Assembly: GCA_030616475.1 (NCBI GenBank)
Contig: JAUWXF010000014.1
Span: 1-42,894 of the forward strand
Direction of reading: 5' to 3'
DNA: 42,894 bases
Source of the DNA: Desulfobacterales bacterium
Lineage (GTDB): Bacteria; Desulfobacterota; Desulfobacteria; Desulfobacterales; C00003060
Shown here: one piece after another, positions 35,213 through 42,894 of the stretch
Layout: every line of letters begins with the position of its first letter
How positions within the stretch are numbered: the stretch's first letter is position 1
Program-made: the position numbers and the translations under genes
The notes under the pieces: model-generated
Told to the model about the DNA's origin: nothing
Databases searched by the model: none
What the model saw: the letters and a program-made list of their open reading frames with translations, nothing else

Positions 35213-35480
35213 TTTAGCCTTTTGAAAAGATCACGGCTTCAACGGCAATCAAATTTTAACCTGTGTAAAACTCGCGTCCAAGTGAGCGTAAAGAAAGAAC
35301 AGCTAATCCTTTTTAAATAAAGCCGGCAAGGTTGACGCTTTGTTCAAACTGAAAGAACATCTGGCAACTGCCTGTTCTTTCTTAACGCTCACTAATACGC
35401 TTAGACAGTTACACAGACTAAAATTTGATTGCCGTTGAAGCCTGTCCCGGTCTGTTTGTTTCATAGGGCTAAAATGATAC
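35213..35480 (+). repeat. MITE-like long-hairpin repeat, subfamily B, copy 2
   Basis: TTTAGCCTTTTGAAAAGATCACGGCTTCAACGGCAATCAAATTTTAACC...GGCTAAAATGATAC; close to 26654-26910. Confidence 0.85.
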
Positions 35481-35509
35481 AAGAGAATATGAAATGGGCA
35501 AACCGCCAA

Positions 35510-35554
35510 CCAGCGGCGTAGCCGCGTTATATAAAATCGTGAAGCGATTTTGTT
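35510..35554 (+). repeat. Composite double-hairpin repeat upstream of engB
   Basis: AGCGGCGTAGCCGCGTTATATAAAATCGTGAAGCGATTTTG. Confidence 0.8.
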
Positions 35555-35558
35555 TCAT

Positions 35559-36140
35559 ATGAACATCAAGTCTGCTGAATTTGTCACCAGCGCTGTGAAG
35601 CCTTCCCAGTATCCTCCACCCGGTCGGCCTGAAATCGCCTTTGCAGGGCGATCAAATGTCGGAAAGTCTTCTCTCATCAATGCCCTGTTGGGCCGGAAAA
35701 ACCTGGTAAAAACCGGTTCTACGCCAGGGCGTACCCAGACCATCAATTTTTTTCTCATCAACGACAGCTTCTATTTTGTGGATTTGCCTGGATATGGCTA
35801 TGCCAAGGTTCCCATGGCAGTGCGCAAGACCTGGGGTCCAATGGTGGAAACATACCTGAAGACCCAAGAGAGCCTTCGTGCTGTCGTGGTGATCTTGGAC
35901 CTCCGGAGGCTGCCAAACCAGGGGGATCATGATTTGCTTGCGTGGCTGACGCACTACAAGATCCCAGCCCTTGTGGTGCTGACAAAGGCAGACAAGCTCA
36001 AAAAGAATAAGCAGGACAAACAGCGAAACTCTATTGCCCGGGAACTTTCCACAGATCCTTCCTTCCTTATTCTATTCTCGGCCACGACAGGTCTGGGTAA
36101 GCGAGAACTGAGGGCCGCCATTGAGGCCCTGTTGTTGTAA
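35559..36140 (+). CDS. engB: Ribosome biogenesis GTP-binding protein EngB/YsxC
   Basis: PEIAFAGRSNVGKSSLINALLGRKNLVKTGSTPGRTQTINFF; FVDLPGYGYAKVP; VLTKADKLKKN. Confidence 0.95.
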   Translation: MNIKSAEFVTSAVKPSQYPPPGRPEIAFAGRSNVGKSSLINALLGRKNLVKTGSTPGRTQTINFFLINDSFYFVDLPGYGYAKVPMAVRKTWGPMVETYLKTQESLRAVVVILDLRRLPNQGDHDLLAWLTHYKIPALVVLTKADKLKKNKQDKQRNSIARELSTDPSFLILFSATTGLGKRELRAAIEALLL

Positions 36141-36452
36141 GGGTGCATTCCCAGATTGTTATACCGCTATGAATAAGTCCGAAATTCGAATACCCGCCTG
36201 CCAACGCCTGAGACAGCATTCAGCTTATGTGCCGGCACCCGCCTGCCAGCGCCACAGTCGCCGGACAACTGTAATGCCGGCACACACGGCAATGGCGGGC
36301 AGGTCTCTGGCAATGGCGGGCAGGTCGAAATCCGAAACAAATCCGACACGAAGTGAAGCCTGCGCTCAATTCAAATATCAAATTTTCAAAACGTTATTCA
36401 CTGTATCGTAGTATCTGCTTTTTTGCGGATAAAAGTGTATGATCTTCTGAAT

Positions 36453-36527
36453 TATGCCGTTTGGGATTTTGTGCTTTGGTCATTTGTATTTGTTTCGTAT
36501 TTCGTGCTTCGTATTTCGGATTTGGCA
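36453..36527. repeat. Heptamer-period array
   Basis: tgccgtt tgggatt ttgtgct ttggtca tttgtat ttgtttc gtatttc gtgcttc gtatttc ggatttg. Confidence 0.75.
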
Positions 36528-36555
36528 ATATATTATCCCTGTTCAAGGTACAAAA

Positions 36556-37596
36556 ATGATGGCGCTTCAAATAGACGGTAGCCACGGCGAAGGGGGCGGA
36601 CAGATATTGAGGACGGCCATGGCCCTGGCAGGTATACTCCGGCAGCCTGTGGAGATCCACAATGTCCGGAGCGGCCGGAAGAAGCCGGGGTTGCGGCCAC
36701 AACACCTCATGGCGGTAAAAGGCATGGCCTTGATAACTGGAGCGAAGGTCGAAGGTGCGGAACCGGGCTCCATGCACCTTTACTTCGAGCCCGGGCAAGT
36801 CGTGCCGGGGTCCTATTCGCTTGATGTGGGAACGGCAGGTTCCACGAGCTTAGTGCTCCAGACCATGATTCCTGTCCTGCTATTTGCCAAAAGGCCGTCC
36901 CGGGTTGTCATTACAGGGGGCACCCATGTGCCCTGGAGCCCGAGTTTTCATTACTTAAAGGAGGTATTTGTGCCTGCGCTTCAGCAAATGGGGGGAGCAC
37001 TACGGCTGGATATGGAGCGTTGGGGCTGGTATCCAAAGGGGGGTGGAAAGGTCATTGCATCCATATCGCCAGTCCCGCAACTCAGTGGCGTTGACCTCAC
37101 CTGGCAGGGTAAGCTGCAAGATGCTTATGTGCTTTCGGCTGTGTCAAATCTTTCCATGAGTATTGCGGAGAGGCAGCGAGATCAGGTTCTGAAGCGTCTT
37201 AGAGATCAGGGTGGGGGTAAACAATTACGAATTGAGCTCCTAAAAGGCCCTTCGCCGGGTACTGGCACTGTGGTCTTTATCCGGGCGAGGTTTGAGAACG
37301 GGGTGGCCGGGTTTACCTCTTTGGGCAAAAGAGGCAAGCCCGCTGAAAAGGTTGCCGACGATGCCTGCTCAGATTTTTTTAGATTCGTGGCCTCTGGGGC
37401 GGCTGTTGACGACCACTTAGCCGACCAGTTAGTCCTTTACATGGCCTTAGCCAAAGGCCGGTCTTCCCTGATTGCAGGCAGGATAACAAAACATTTGGTG
37501 ACCAACATGTGGGTGATTGAACAGTTCTTGCCGGTAAGGTTCGAGGTGGACGAAGAGACCAGGAGGGTAAGTGTTGAGGGTGTCTCTTGGAGTTAG
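36556..37596 (+). CDS. rtcA: RNA 3'-terminal phosphate cyclase
   Basis: IDGSHGEGGGQILRTAMALAGIL; GRKKPGLRPQHLMAVKGM; DVGTAGSTSLVLQTMIPVLLF. Confidence 0.93.
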   Translation: MMALQIDGSHGEGGGQILRTAMALAGILRQPVEIHNVRSGRKKPGLRPQHLMAVKGMALITGAKVEGAEPGSMHLYFEPGQVVPGSYSLDVGTAGSTSLVLQTMIPVLLFAKRPSRVVITGGTHVPWSPSFHYLKEVFVPALQQMGGALRLDMERWGWYPKGGGKVIASISPVPQLSGVDLTWQGKLQDAYVLSAVSNLSMSIAERQRDQVLKRLRDQGGGKQLRIELLKGPSPGTGTVVFIRARFENGVAGFTSLGKRGKPAEKVADDACSDFFRFVASGAAVDDHLADQLVLYMALAKGRSSLIAGRITKHLVTNMWVIEQFLPVRFEVDEETRRVSVEGVSWS

Positions 37597-38768
37597 GATG
37601 TCTTAGGCAAGGTAAAATGGAAGGTCGCCCCCTTTCCCTTTTCAGAATCCACCCAGACCTTTCCACCGTGGTTATGCACAACCCTGTCAACAATCGAGAG
37701 CCCTAAACCTGTTCCTTCCTCATCTTTTATTTCTCTTAACCGCTGGAACATCTCAAATATTTTCCGGTGATGCTTCGGATCAATCCCGATGCCGTTATCC
37801 CTTACGTAAAATTGGTAGAAGCCCCCCCGATCTTCGTATCTGATTTCGATTTTAGGGCTCTTAACAGCCGCTGTAAACTTGATGGCATTTACAAGCAGAT
37901 TCTCGAAAACCTGATAAATCCGTTCTCCATCACAGTAGATGGTGGGAAGGTTGTCCGCTACAACAAGCTCTATCCCCTTTTTCTTCAGTCTGTCCTGGAG
38001 GGCTGAGGTCACATTTCCTACTATTTGAAGACAGGGGACATGCTCAAAATTAGAAACTACCCGCCCGATGCTTGATAATGCCAGGAGGTCAGAGACCAAG
38101 ACCTCCATTCGGTGGGCACTGGCCGCAATCTGTTCAAGGTACCTCCGGCCGTTCTCCCCCAATTTTTTTTTATAGCTCTTGAGGAGCCGAGAAGAAAATC
38201 CCTGGATGGAAATGATGGGGGTTTTCATGTCATGGGAGACAACGCGGACAAAGTTCTTAAGCTCCTCGTTTATCTTTCGAAGTTCTCCCTCTGCCGACTT
38301 TTTTTCTGTGATATCCACGATGTTCCCCAATATAGCAGGCCTTCCTTTATACTCTATACGAGTGTTTCTCCTTTTGATCCAAATGGTTTCCCCGTCCTTC
38401 GTCAGGCCTCTGGCCTCGTATTCCGATGGTGTGTCTTCGCCACTTAGCCTTTTTGTCCTCATTTGGTCCGTCAAGGGCCTGTCCTCAGGATGGACCAGCC
38501 TCCAAGTCTGAATACCTACCAATTCTTCTCCCGGGTATCCGTAAATTTCAGCAAATCTGTTGTTGGCAAATACTATCTTCTCGTCTTGGTCGATATATAT
38601 GCCGGTCAGGGAATTTTCGACCAGAGTACTGTACTTTTTTTCGCTCTCCCGCAACGCCTCCTCAGCCCGCTTGCGCTCAGCGGCTTCTTTCTCTAACTCC
38701 TTGACCCGTTGTTCCAATTCTTCATAGGTTGGTTTTCCGGCCATTAGAACATCCTCCAATTTCCCCAA
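37593..38768 (-). CDS. PAS-domain sensor histidine kinase
   Basis: PAS (YSTLVENSLTGIYIDQDEKIVFANNRFAEIYGY); HisKA VVSHDMKTPIISIQGFSSRLL; HATPase_c QVFENLLVNAIKFT, GTGLGLSIVDRVVHNHGGKVWVDS. Confidence 0.93.
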   Translation of the reverse strand: MGKLEDVLMAGKPTYEELEQRVKELEKEAAERKRAEEALRESEKKYSTLVENSLTGIYIDQDEKIVFANNRFAEIYGYPGEELVGIQTWRLVHPEDRPLTDQMRTKRLSGEDTPSEYEARGLTKDGETIWIKRRNTRIEYKGRPAILGNIVDITEKKSAEGELRKINEELKNFVRVVSHDMKTPIISIQGFSSRLLKSYKKKLGENGRRYLEQIAASAHRMEVLVSDLLALSSIGRVVSNFEHVPCLQIVGNVTSALQDRLKKKGIELVVADNLPTIYCDGERIYQVFENLLVNAIKFTAAVKSPKIEIRYEDRGGFYQFYVRDNGIGIDPKHHRKIFEMFQRLREIKDEEGTGLGLSIVDRVVHNHGGKVWVDSEKGKGATFHFTLPKTS

Positions 38769-38879
38769 GCAATCTTTTTTACCCTCTCCAAAGTGCAGGT
38801 CAATATCAAGTACTTAGCACACAGCACATATCTTTGCAATTATCACGTTGTATTCTGTCCTAAACATCGCTTTATTCGT

Positions 38880-39153
38880 ATCATTTTAGCCTTATGAAAC
38901 AACCGGATTGAGGGGAGGTCCAACGACGATCAGATTTTGAACCGGGTAACTGTCTGAGGGGCTTAGTGAGCGTTGAGAAAGAACGGGGACCTATACAGAC
39001 CGCACTTAGATGCTCAACAAAGATCGAATTTTCCGGGTACAATTTAACAAGTAGCGGCAGTTCTTTCTTTATGCTCACTTAGCCCCGAGTTTTACACGGT
39101 TCAAAATCTGATCGTCGTTGGAGCGACCGTGTTTTCAAAGACCTAAAGTATTA
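38880..39153 (-). repeat. 274-bp MITE-like long-hairpin repeat, copy A2 (inverted relative to A1)
   Basis: Near-identical to 19511-19784 over the whole unit. Confidence 0.9.
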
Positions 39154-39344
39154 CCTTTATTCAAATACCACGGACATCAGCCCGTGGGTATCTACGTTGC
39201 AGTAGAGAACAGGATTGCGGCTCCAAGCGACAATTGACAGGGCACCTGGTCGTTCCATCTAAAGAGGGAGATGGGGTTTCAGAAAAAAATTGACAGGCCA
39301 TCCCAAAATTGTTAGACAAACTCTAGTGTTTTGAAAAAATGTTG

Positions 39345-39421
39345 GGGCCGTTAGCTCAACCAGGCAGAGCAGCTGACTCTTAATCAGGAGGTTATAGGTT
39401 CGATTCCTATACGGCCCACCA
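39345..39421 (+). tRNA. tRNA-Lys (anticodon CTT), CCA encoded
   Basis: GGGCCGT acceptor / ACGGCCC A CCA; anticodon loop ctgactCTTaatcag; TPsiC GGTTCGATTCC. Confidence 0.93.
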
Positions 39422-39429
39422 AGAAATCA

Positions 39430-39460
39430 AAGGGTTAGCCGTCTTGGCTGGCCCTTTTTT
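39430..39460 (+). terminator. Intrinsic terminator after tRNA-Lys
   Basis: agggttagccgtcttggctggcccttttttc. Confidence 0.75.
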
Positions 39461-39489
39461 CTTGACTTTCTCGGGTGAGGACTAACCCG

Positions 39490-39560
39490 GACAAGCCCGC
39501 CCGGCATTCGCTTCAGGCGTAGCCGATGGCGGACGGGCGGAGTGAGGCGGACGGGCCGGA
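39490..39560. repeat. GC-rich inverted repeat (GCCCGCCCGGCATTCGC ... GGCGGACGGGC)
   Basis: Read directly. Confidence 0.5.
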
Positions 39561-39586
39561 ACCAAAAAGAAGTGCCTAAGGAACTA

Positions 39587-40375
39587 ATGAACTCAAATGA
39601 TGTTGCCTACTTCAAGGCGTGGTTTGCCGACTATGTGGCTGCGTATTACACGGATGATCCGGTTCGCAACCAAACCATCAGGCTGAAACAGGAACATACC
39701 GAACGAGTCTGCAAGGAAATCGTCATGCTAGGCCATGCCTTGGACCTAATGGCCCAGGATATGTTATTGGCCGAGACGATCGCCCTGTTTCACGATGTCG
39801 GCAGATTTCAACAGTATGCCACTTATGGTACCTTCAAGGACACCATCTCAGAGAACCATGCCGAACTCGGCCTAAAGGAACTGGCCAGGCACCAGGTGCT
39901 GTCGATCTGTTCGGACATGGATCAGTCCCTCATCACCAAGACTATTGGCTATCACAATCTGCGCACCTTGCCGGAAAACGAGGATGAACGCTGTCTGTTT
40001 TTTGCGCGTCTTGTGCGGGATGCTGACAAGCTGGATATCTGGCGGATATTTATTGACTATTATGAGCATCAGGATGAACAGCCGAATTCAACCATCGTAT
40101 GGGGCCTGCCTGACAATGAGGCCTGCTCGCCCAAGATCGTGAATGCGCTAAGCCTGAAAAAGATGGCCGATACAAGGGATATGGCCACACTCAATGATTT
40201 TAAGCTGCTTCAGATCAGTTGGGTATTTGATGTGAATTTTAGGCCCACATTTCGCGCGGTACACGAGCGGCAGTATGTGGAGAAAATTGCCGCTTACCTT
40301 CCGCAAACGAGAGAAATCCAACAGATAGTGGCAATGGTGCAGGCCTATCTGGAGGAGCAGGAATCTGCCCCCTAA
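39587..40375 (+). CDS. HD-domain phosphohydrolase
   Basis: HTERVCKEIVMLGHAL; AETIALFHDVGRFQQY; GYHNLRTLP; LVRDADKLDIWRIFIDYY. Confidence 0.88.
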   Translation: MNSNDVAYFKAWFADYVAAYYTDDPVRNQTIRLKQEHTERVCKEIVMLGHALDLMAQDMLLAETIALFHDVGRFQQYATYGTFKDTISENHAELGLKELARHQVLSICSDMDQSLITKTIGYHNLRTLPENEDERCLFFARLVRDADKLDIWRIFIDYYEHQDEQPNSTIVWGLPDNEACSPKIVNALSLKKMADTRDMATLNDFKLLQISWVFDVNFRPTFRAVHERQYVEKIAAYLPQTREIQQIVAMVQAYLEEQESAP

Positions 40376-40693
40376 TCGCAATTCTGGCTGATAGACGTTA
40401 TTTCGTCTAACAGGTTCGGATTTTGGAGCAGCAGTCTATTCTTCTCTAGTAATGAGAAAGTATTAGACGCAATACTTATAGTACCATCTGCCTAGCCGGT
40501 TCTGGTCGAAAAATACGAAGATAAACCATACTTTTGGTGTATTGACTCATAGTTAACAGGATCGTATATTCAGTATCATTCTCGGTATTTTAGTCCCTAT
40601 GTTGTGAAATTCGTGTTTTTTCTGGCAGAATATTTTCTGCCATGAAGGGCCAAAGCTGAAAGGAAGAGAAGCTAAGAGTCTAAGATATAATTC

Positions 40694-40783
40694 TTGCTTT
40701 GAGCTTTCAGCCTTGAGCCCTGGCCCAGACCTGGTTTGGTAGCTTGATATCTGCCAACATGAAGCACGCGCCAGGGCGGGCTT
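40694..40783. repeat. Heptamer run feeding into a CCCTGGCCCAGACCTGG...GCGCCAGGGCGGGC hairpin element
   Basis: tgctttg agctttc agccttg agccctggcccagacc ... cgcgccagggcgggctttgagctt. Confidence 0.65.
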
Positions 40784-40813
40784 TGAGCTTCTTCACCTTG
40801 CCGGGTTAGGTTT

Positions 40814-41179
40814 ATGGAAGAGAGAAGGAAATTAGAAAGATTCTGCTTTGAAGTCCCCGCCAAGATTAAAGTGGTGGGTTCGGCTGAGACACAGGACATG
40901 CTTGATTTCCTGACAAGTGATGTATGCTCAGGTGGGGCCTTTTTCCATACAACACAGGCCCTTCCTGAAGGTACAAAGGTCACGGTAGATCTGATTCTTC
41001 CCCTTGACAGGCTAAAAAAGCTTACAGGCCATACTCGTGTGATTGTGAGGGTCAATGGGACCATAGTGCGGTCCGGATCAACAGGGATGGCCATCTGTTT
41101 TAATGAAGATTACCAGATTGTGCCTTTGGAGAGTCAGGAGGCTTGGCAACATTCGGACATTATCCAGTCTTTGCCATAG
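40814..41179 (+). CDS. PilZ-domain protein
   Basis: EERRKLERFCFEVPAKIKV...TSDVCSGGAFFHTTQALPEGTKVTVDLILP...GTIVRSGSTGMAICF. Confidence 0.85.
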   Translation: MEERRKLERFCFEVPAKIKVVGSAETQDMLDFLTSDVCSGGAFFHTTQALPEGTKVTVDLILPLDRLKKLTGHTRVIVRVNGTIVRSGSTGMAICFNEDYQIVPLESQEAWQHSDIIQSLP

Positions 41180-41357
41180 CACCGAGCAAGAAGGTAACCG
41201 TTCATGGGGTGGCGTGTTTCTTGGAACGGCTTGGCGGAAACCCTTAGTTTTTCCGCGACTTAGCAAAGGGGGAGACCGCAGCCACCGAAGTGCAACGCAT
41301 GATATTTATCAACCTTGGGTTTATCTCCCATTCAACCACATCAGGTGACAAAAATCT

Positions 41358-42190
41358 GTGCCGTTAGGCTGTCTGAGGAAAAAATTGGGAGACGCAAAAA
41401 ATCTCCTCTTATTTAACCTGGAAGATACGGATCAACTAACTGCGCTGAACAGAGATCCTAAGTACTTTACGGAGTATCTCATTTTTGCTGGTGCTGATCC
41501 CAAGAAGGAATCTGTAGTAATGATCGATGAGGTCCAATATTTGAACGATCCCTCTCATTTTTTGAAGTATCTGGCTGATTTTGAACCATCTCTTAAGCTA
41601 ATTGTAACAGGTTCTACTTCTTTAGCCATAAAGAGATTCAAGGATGGCATGACCGGAAGGAAGAAGGCATTTACCCTACCCTCTTCCCGTTTCATACCAA
41701 TATCCGAAAAGAGTTGACCAAGATGCCAAAGATATTTTTTCTGGATACAGGCTTGAGAAATTTTGCCTTAAGAAATTTTACTGAATTAAGCTTCCGTCCG
41801 GATAAAGGGGCACTATTTGAAAATGCAATCTTTGGCGAGCTTTACAAAAACCTGGGCGTGATAGACCAGCTCTTTTTTTGGAGAACCATCTCGAAAACAG
41901 AAGTTGATTTTGTTCTAACTGGTGAGCAGAAATGGGCATTTGAGGCAAAGTTTGCTTCAGACATCCGTTTAAGACAACCTGCAGGTCTCAGGGCTTTTGC
42001 CAAAACCTATCCGGATTTTAAACAGGTTGTAGTAACTATACACGCGGTCATAAATAATTGCGCATTATACAGTTCTCCCCTGTCTACTCCGCGAGGCAGC
42101 AATGCCTTGTGTGCGCAATTATTTATGACCGTCTGTATAATAATCGATTCGCAACCAACGAGGGGATCTCTTACCTGCCCGGTTGGATGA
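41358..42190 (+). pseudogene. AAA_14/DUF4143-type ATPase, degraded
   Basis: Fragments DLEDT...SVVMIDEVQYLNDPSHFLKYLADFEPSLKLIVTGSTSLAIKRF and KIFFLDTGLRNF...GALFENAIFGELYK...FWRTISKTEVDFVLTGEQKWAFEAKFA in separate frames; Walker A region absent. Confidence 0.8.
42045..42131. mobile_element. 87-bp MITE-like element with perfect 20-bp terminal inverted repeats
   Basis: CGGTCATAAATAATTGCGCA (42045-42064) / TGCGCAATTATTTATGACCG (42112-42131). Confidence 0.75.
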
Positions 42191-42191
42191 T

Positions 42192-42280
42192 ATAACCAAT
42201 AACTGATAACTGATAACGAATAACTGATAACGAATAACTGATAACGAATAACTATTAACCGACAACCAATAACAGATAAC
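42192..42280. repeat. Perfectly phased heptamer array (12 units plus 5 nt)
   Basis: ataacca ataactg ataactg ataacga ataactg ataacga ataactg ataacga ataacta ttaaccg acaacca ataacag ataac. Confidence 0.95.
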
Positions 42281-42286
42281 TTAGTC

Positions 42287-42433
42287 ATGTCCAATGACGT
42301 AGTCATCAAAGTCGAAAATCTGTCCAAACTTTTTGATGAGCACGTGCACGACCATGATCACCATGGAGACCACGGGCCCCACAACCATGTCCATCCAGGT
42401 CATGAAGCTGAAGCGCACGATCATTCGCACTAA
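42287..42433 (+). CDS. Short His-rich ORF (48 aa) with an ABC-ATPase-like N-terminus; competes with an antisense ORF
   Basis: MSNDVVIKVENLSKLFDEHVHDHDHHGDHGPHNHVHPGHEAEAHDHSH*. Confidence 0.4.
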   Translation: MSNDVVIKVENLSKLFDEHVHDHDHHGDHGPHNHVHPGHEAEAHDHSH

Positions 42434-42571
42434 CTTGCTGTAAAAAAAGAAAAACCCAGATATTCCAAAGATCAGGAATGGCCCTCTTTCAGGATCTCCA
42501 GGCCTTTCCATCATATTGCTGTAACAAAACGCGCACAACTTTCATTCTGTAACTATTAGTTAGTTTCCATC

Positions 42572-42697
42572 CAGAAATGGCCCTTTTTCGCAATCTCGGC
42601 GTCAATCTGCGGGATCGCTTGTGCGACGTACAGACGTACGTCTCCGCGCAATCCCTTGAGTTCCTTGACCTTGCGAAAAATTGCTCATTTCTGAATT
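42572..42697. repeat. Imperfect inverted repeat element (about 23-bp arms)
   Basis: CAGAAATGGCCCTTTTTCGCAA ... TTGCGAAAAATTGCTCATTTCTG. Confidence 0.6.
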
Positions 42698-42781
42698 TGA
42701 AACTGACGCCTGTGCACAGTGTTGTTAGATTCATTTCCGGATCGGCACTATTTAATATCTGAGACCTTATTATTCGTAGGG

Positions 42782-42894
42782 TTAACAGTAGATCTTGAGG
42801 CGAGGGAAGAGGGCGCTGTAATCTGCAGGATCAAGCCTGATAAGCCCGTCACCAACCCCGAGGGCAAATCCGGCAATAATAAAATCAGTCAAGA
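42782..42894 (-). CDS. PIN-domain (VapC-like) C-terminal fragment, continues off the right edge
   Basis: Minus strand: LTDFIIAGFALGVGDGLIRLDPADYSALFPRLKIYC*, resembling the PIN C-terminus (D..IAG.AL...). Confidence 0.5.
   Translation of the reverse strand, partial: LTDFIIAGFALGVGDGLIRLDPADYSALFPRLKIYC

Noticed and set aside
42192-42280. Possible CRISPR array
   Set aside because: Unit is 7 bp with no spacers; no cas genes in the window; REP clusters also lack regular spacing

Overview
This is a 42.9 kb bacterial chromosomal window. Gene content suggests an anaerobic Desulfobacterota-like host (inference): 4-subunit 2-oxoacid:ferredoxin oxidoreductase, a RACo-like protein, a CooC-like ATPase and sucCD. 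The main feature is a ~13.15 kb integrated element, about 5419-18570, bounded by a 15-bp direct repeat ATACACGAATACCAG (5404-5418 and 18556-18570). It sits in codons 3-7 of sucC. A large serine recombinase lies against the right end, and its 3' end runs through attR into sucC in another frame. Joining the ends in silico gives the recombinase a different C-terminus (...NAYTRIPEQAYISFTLQGTIRTV*), followed 15 nt later by a perfect intrinsic terminator at the left end. The element supplies a new ATG for sucC, but sucC itself looks decayed (about 125 codons missing plus a frameshift). Cargo includes a DnaX/RFC-like clamp-loader ATPase, a DUF3102-like protein, a RelA/SpoT-like synthetase followed by an attC-like cruciform and a membrane-anchored coiled-coil protein, a Rep-like protein between unusual inverted repeats, a tyrosine recombinase, and several candidate structured RNAs. 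Outside the element, intergenic DNA is dominated by small repeat families: REPs around a RAYT transposase, 274-bp MITE-like hairpins, a mini-hairpin with a Shine-Dalgarno-like loop at start codons, and many unrelated-sequence arrays sharing a 7-bp (sometimes 8-bp) period. All calls come from reading the sequence and the supplied ORF track; no database search was run.
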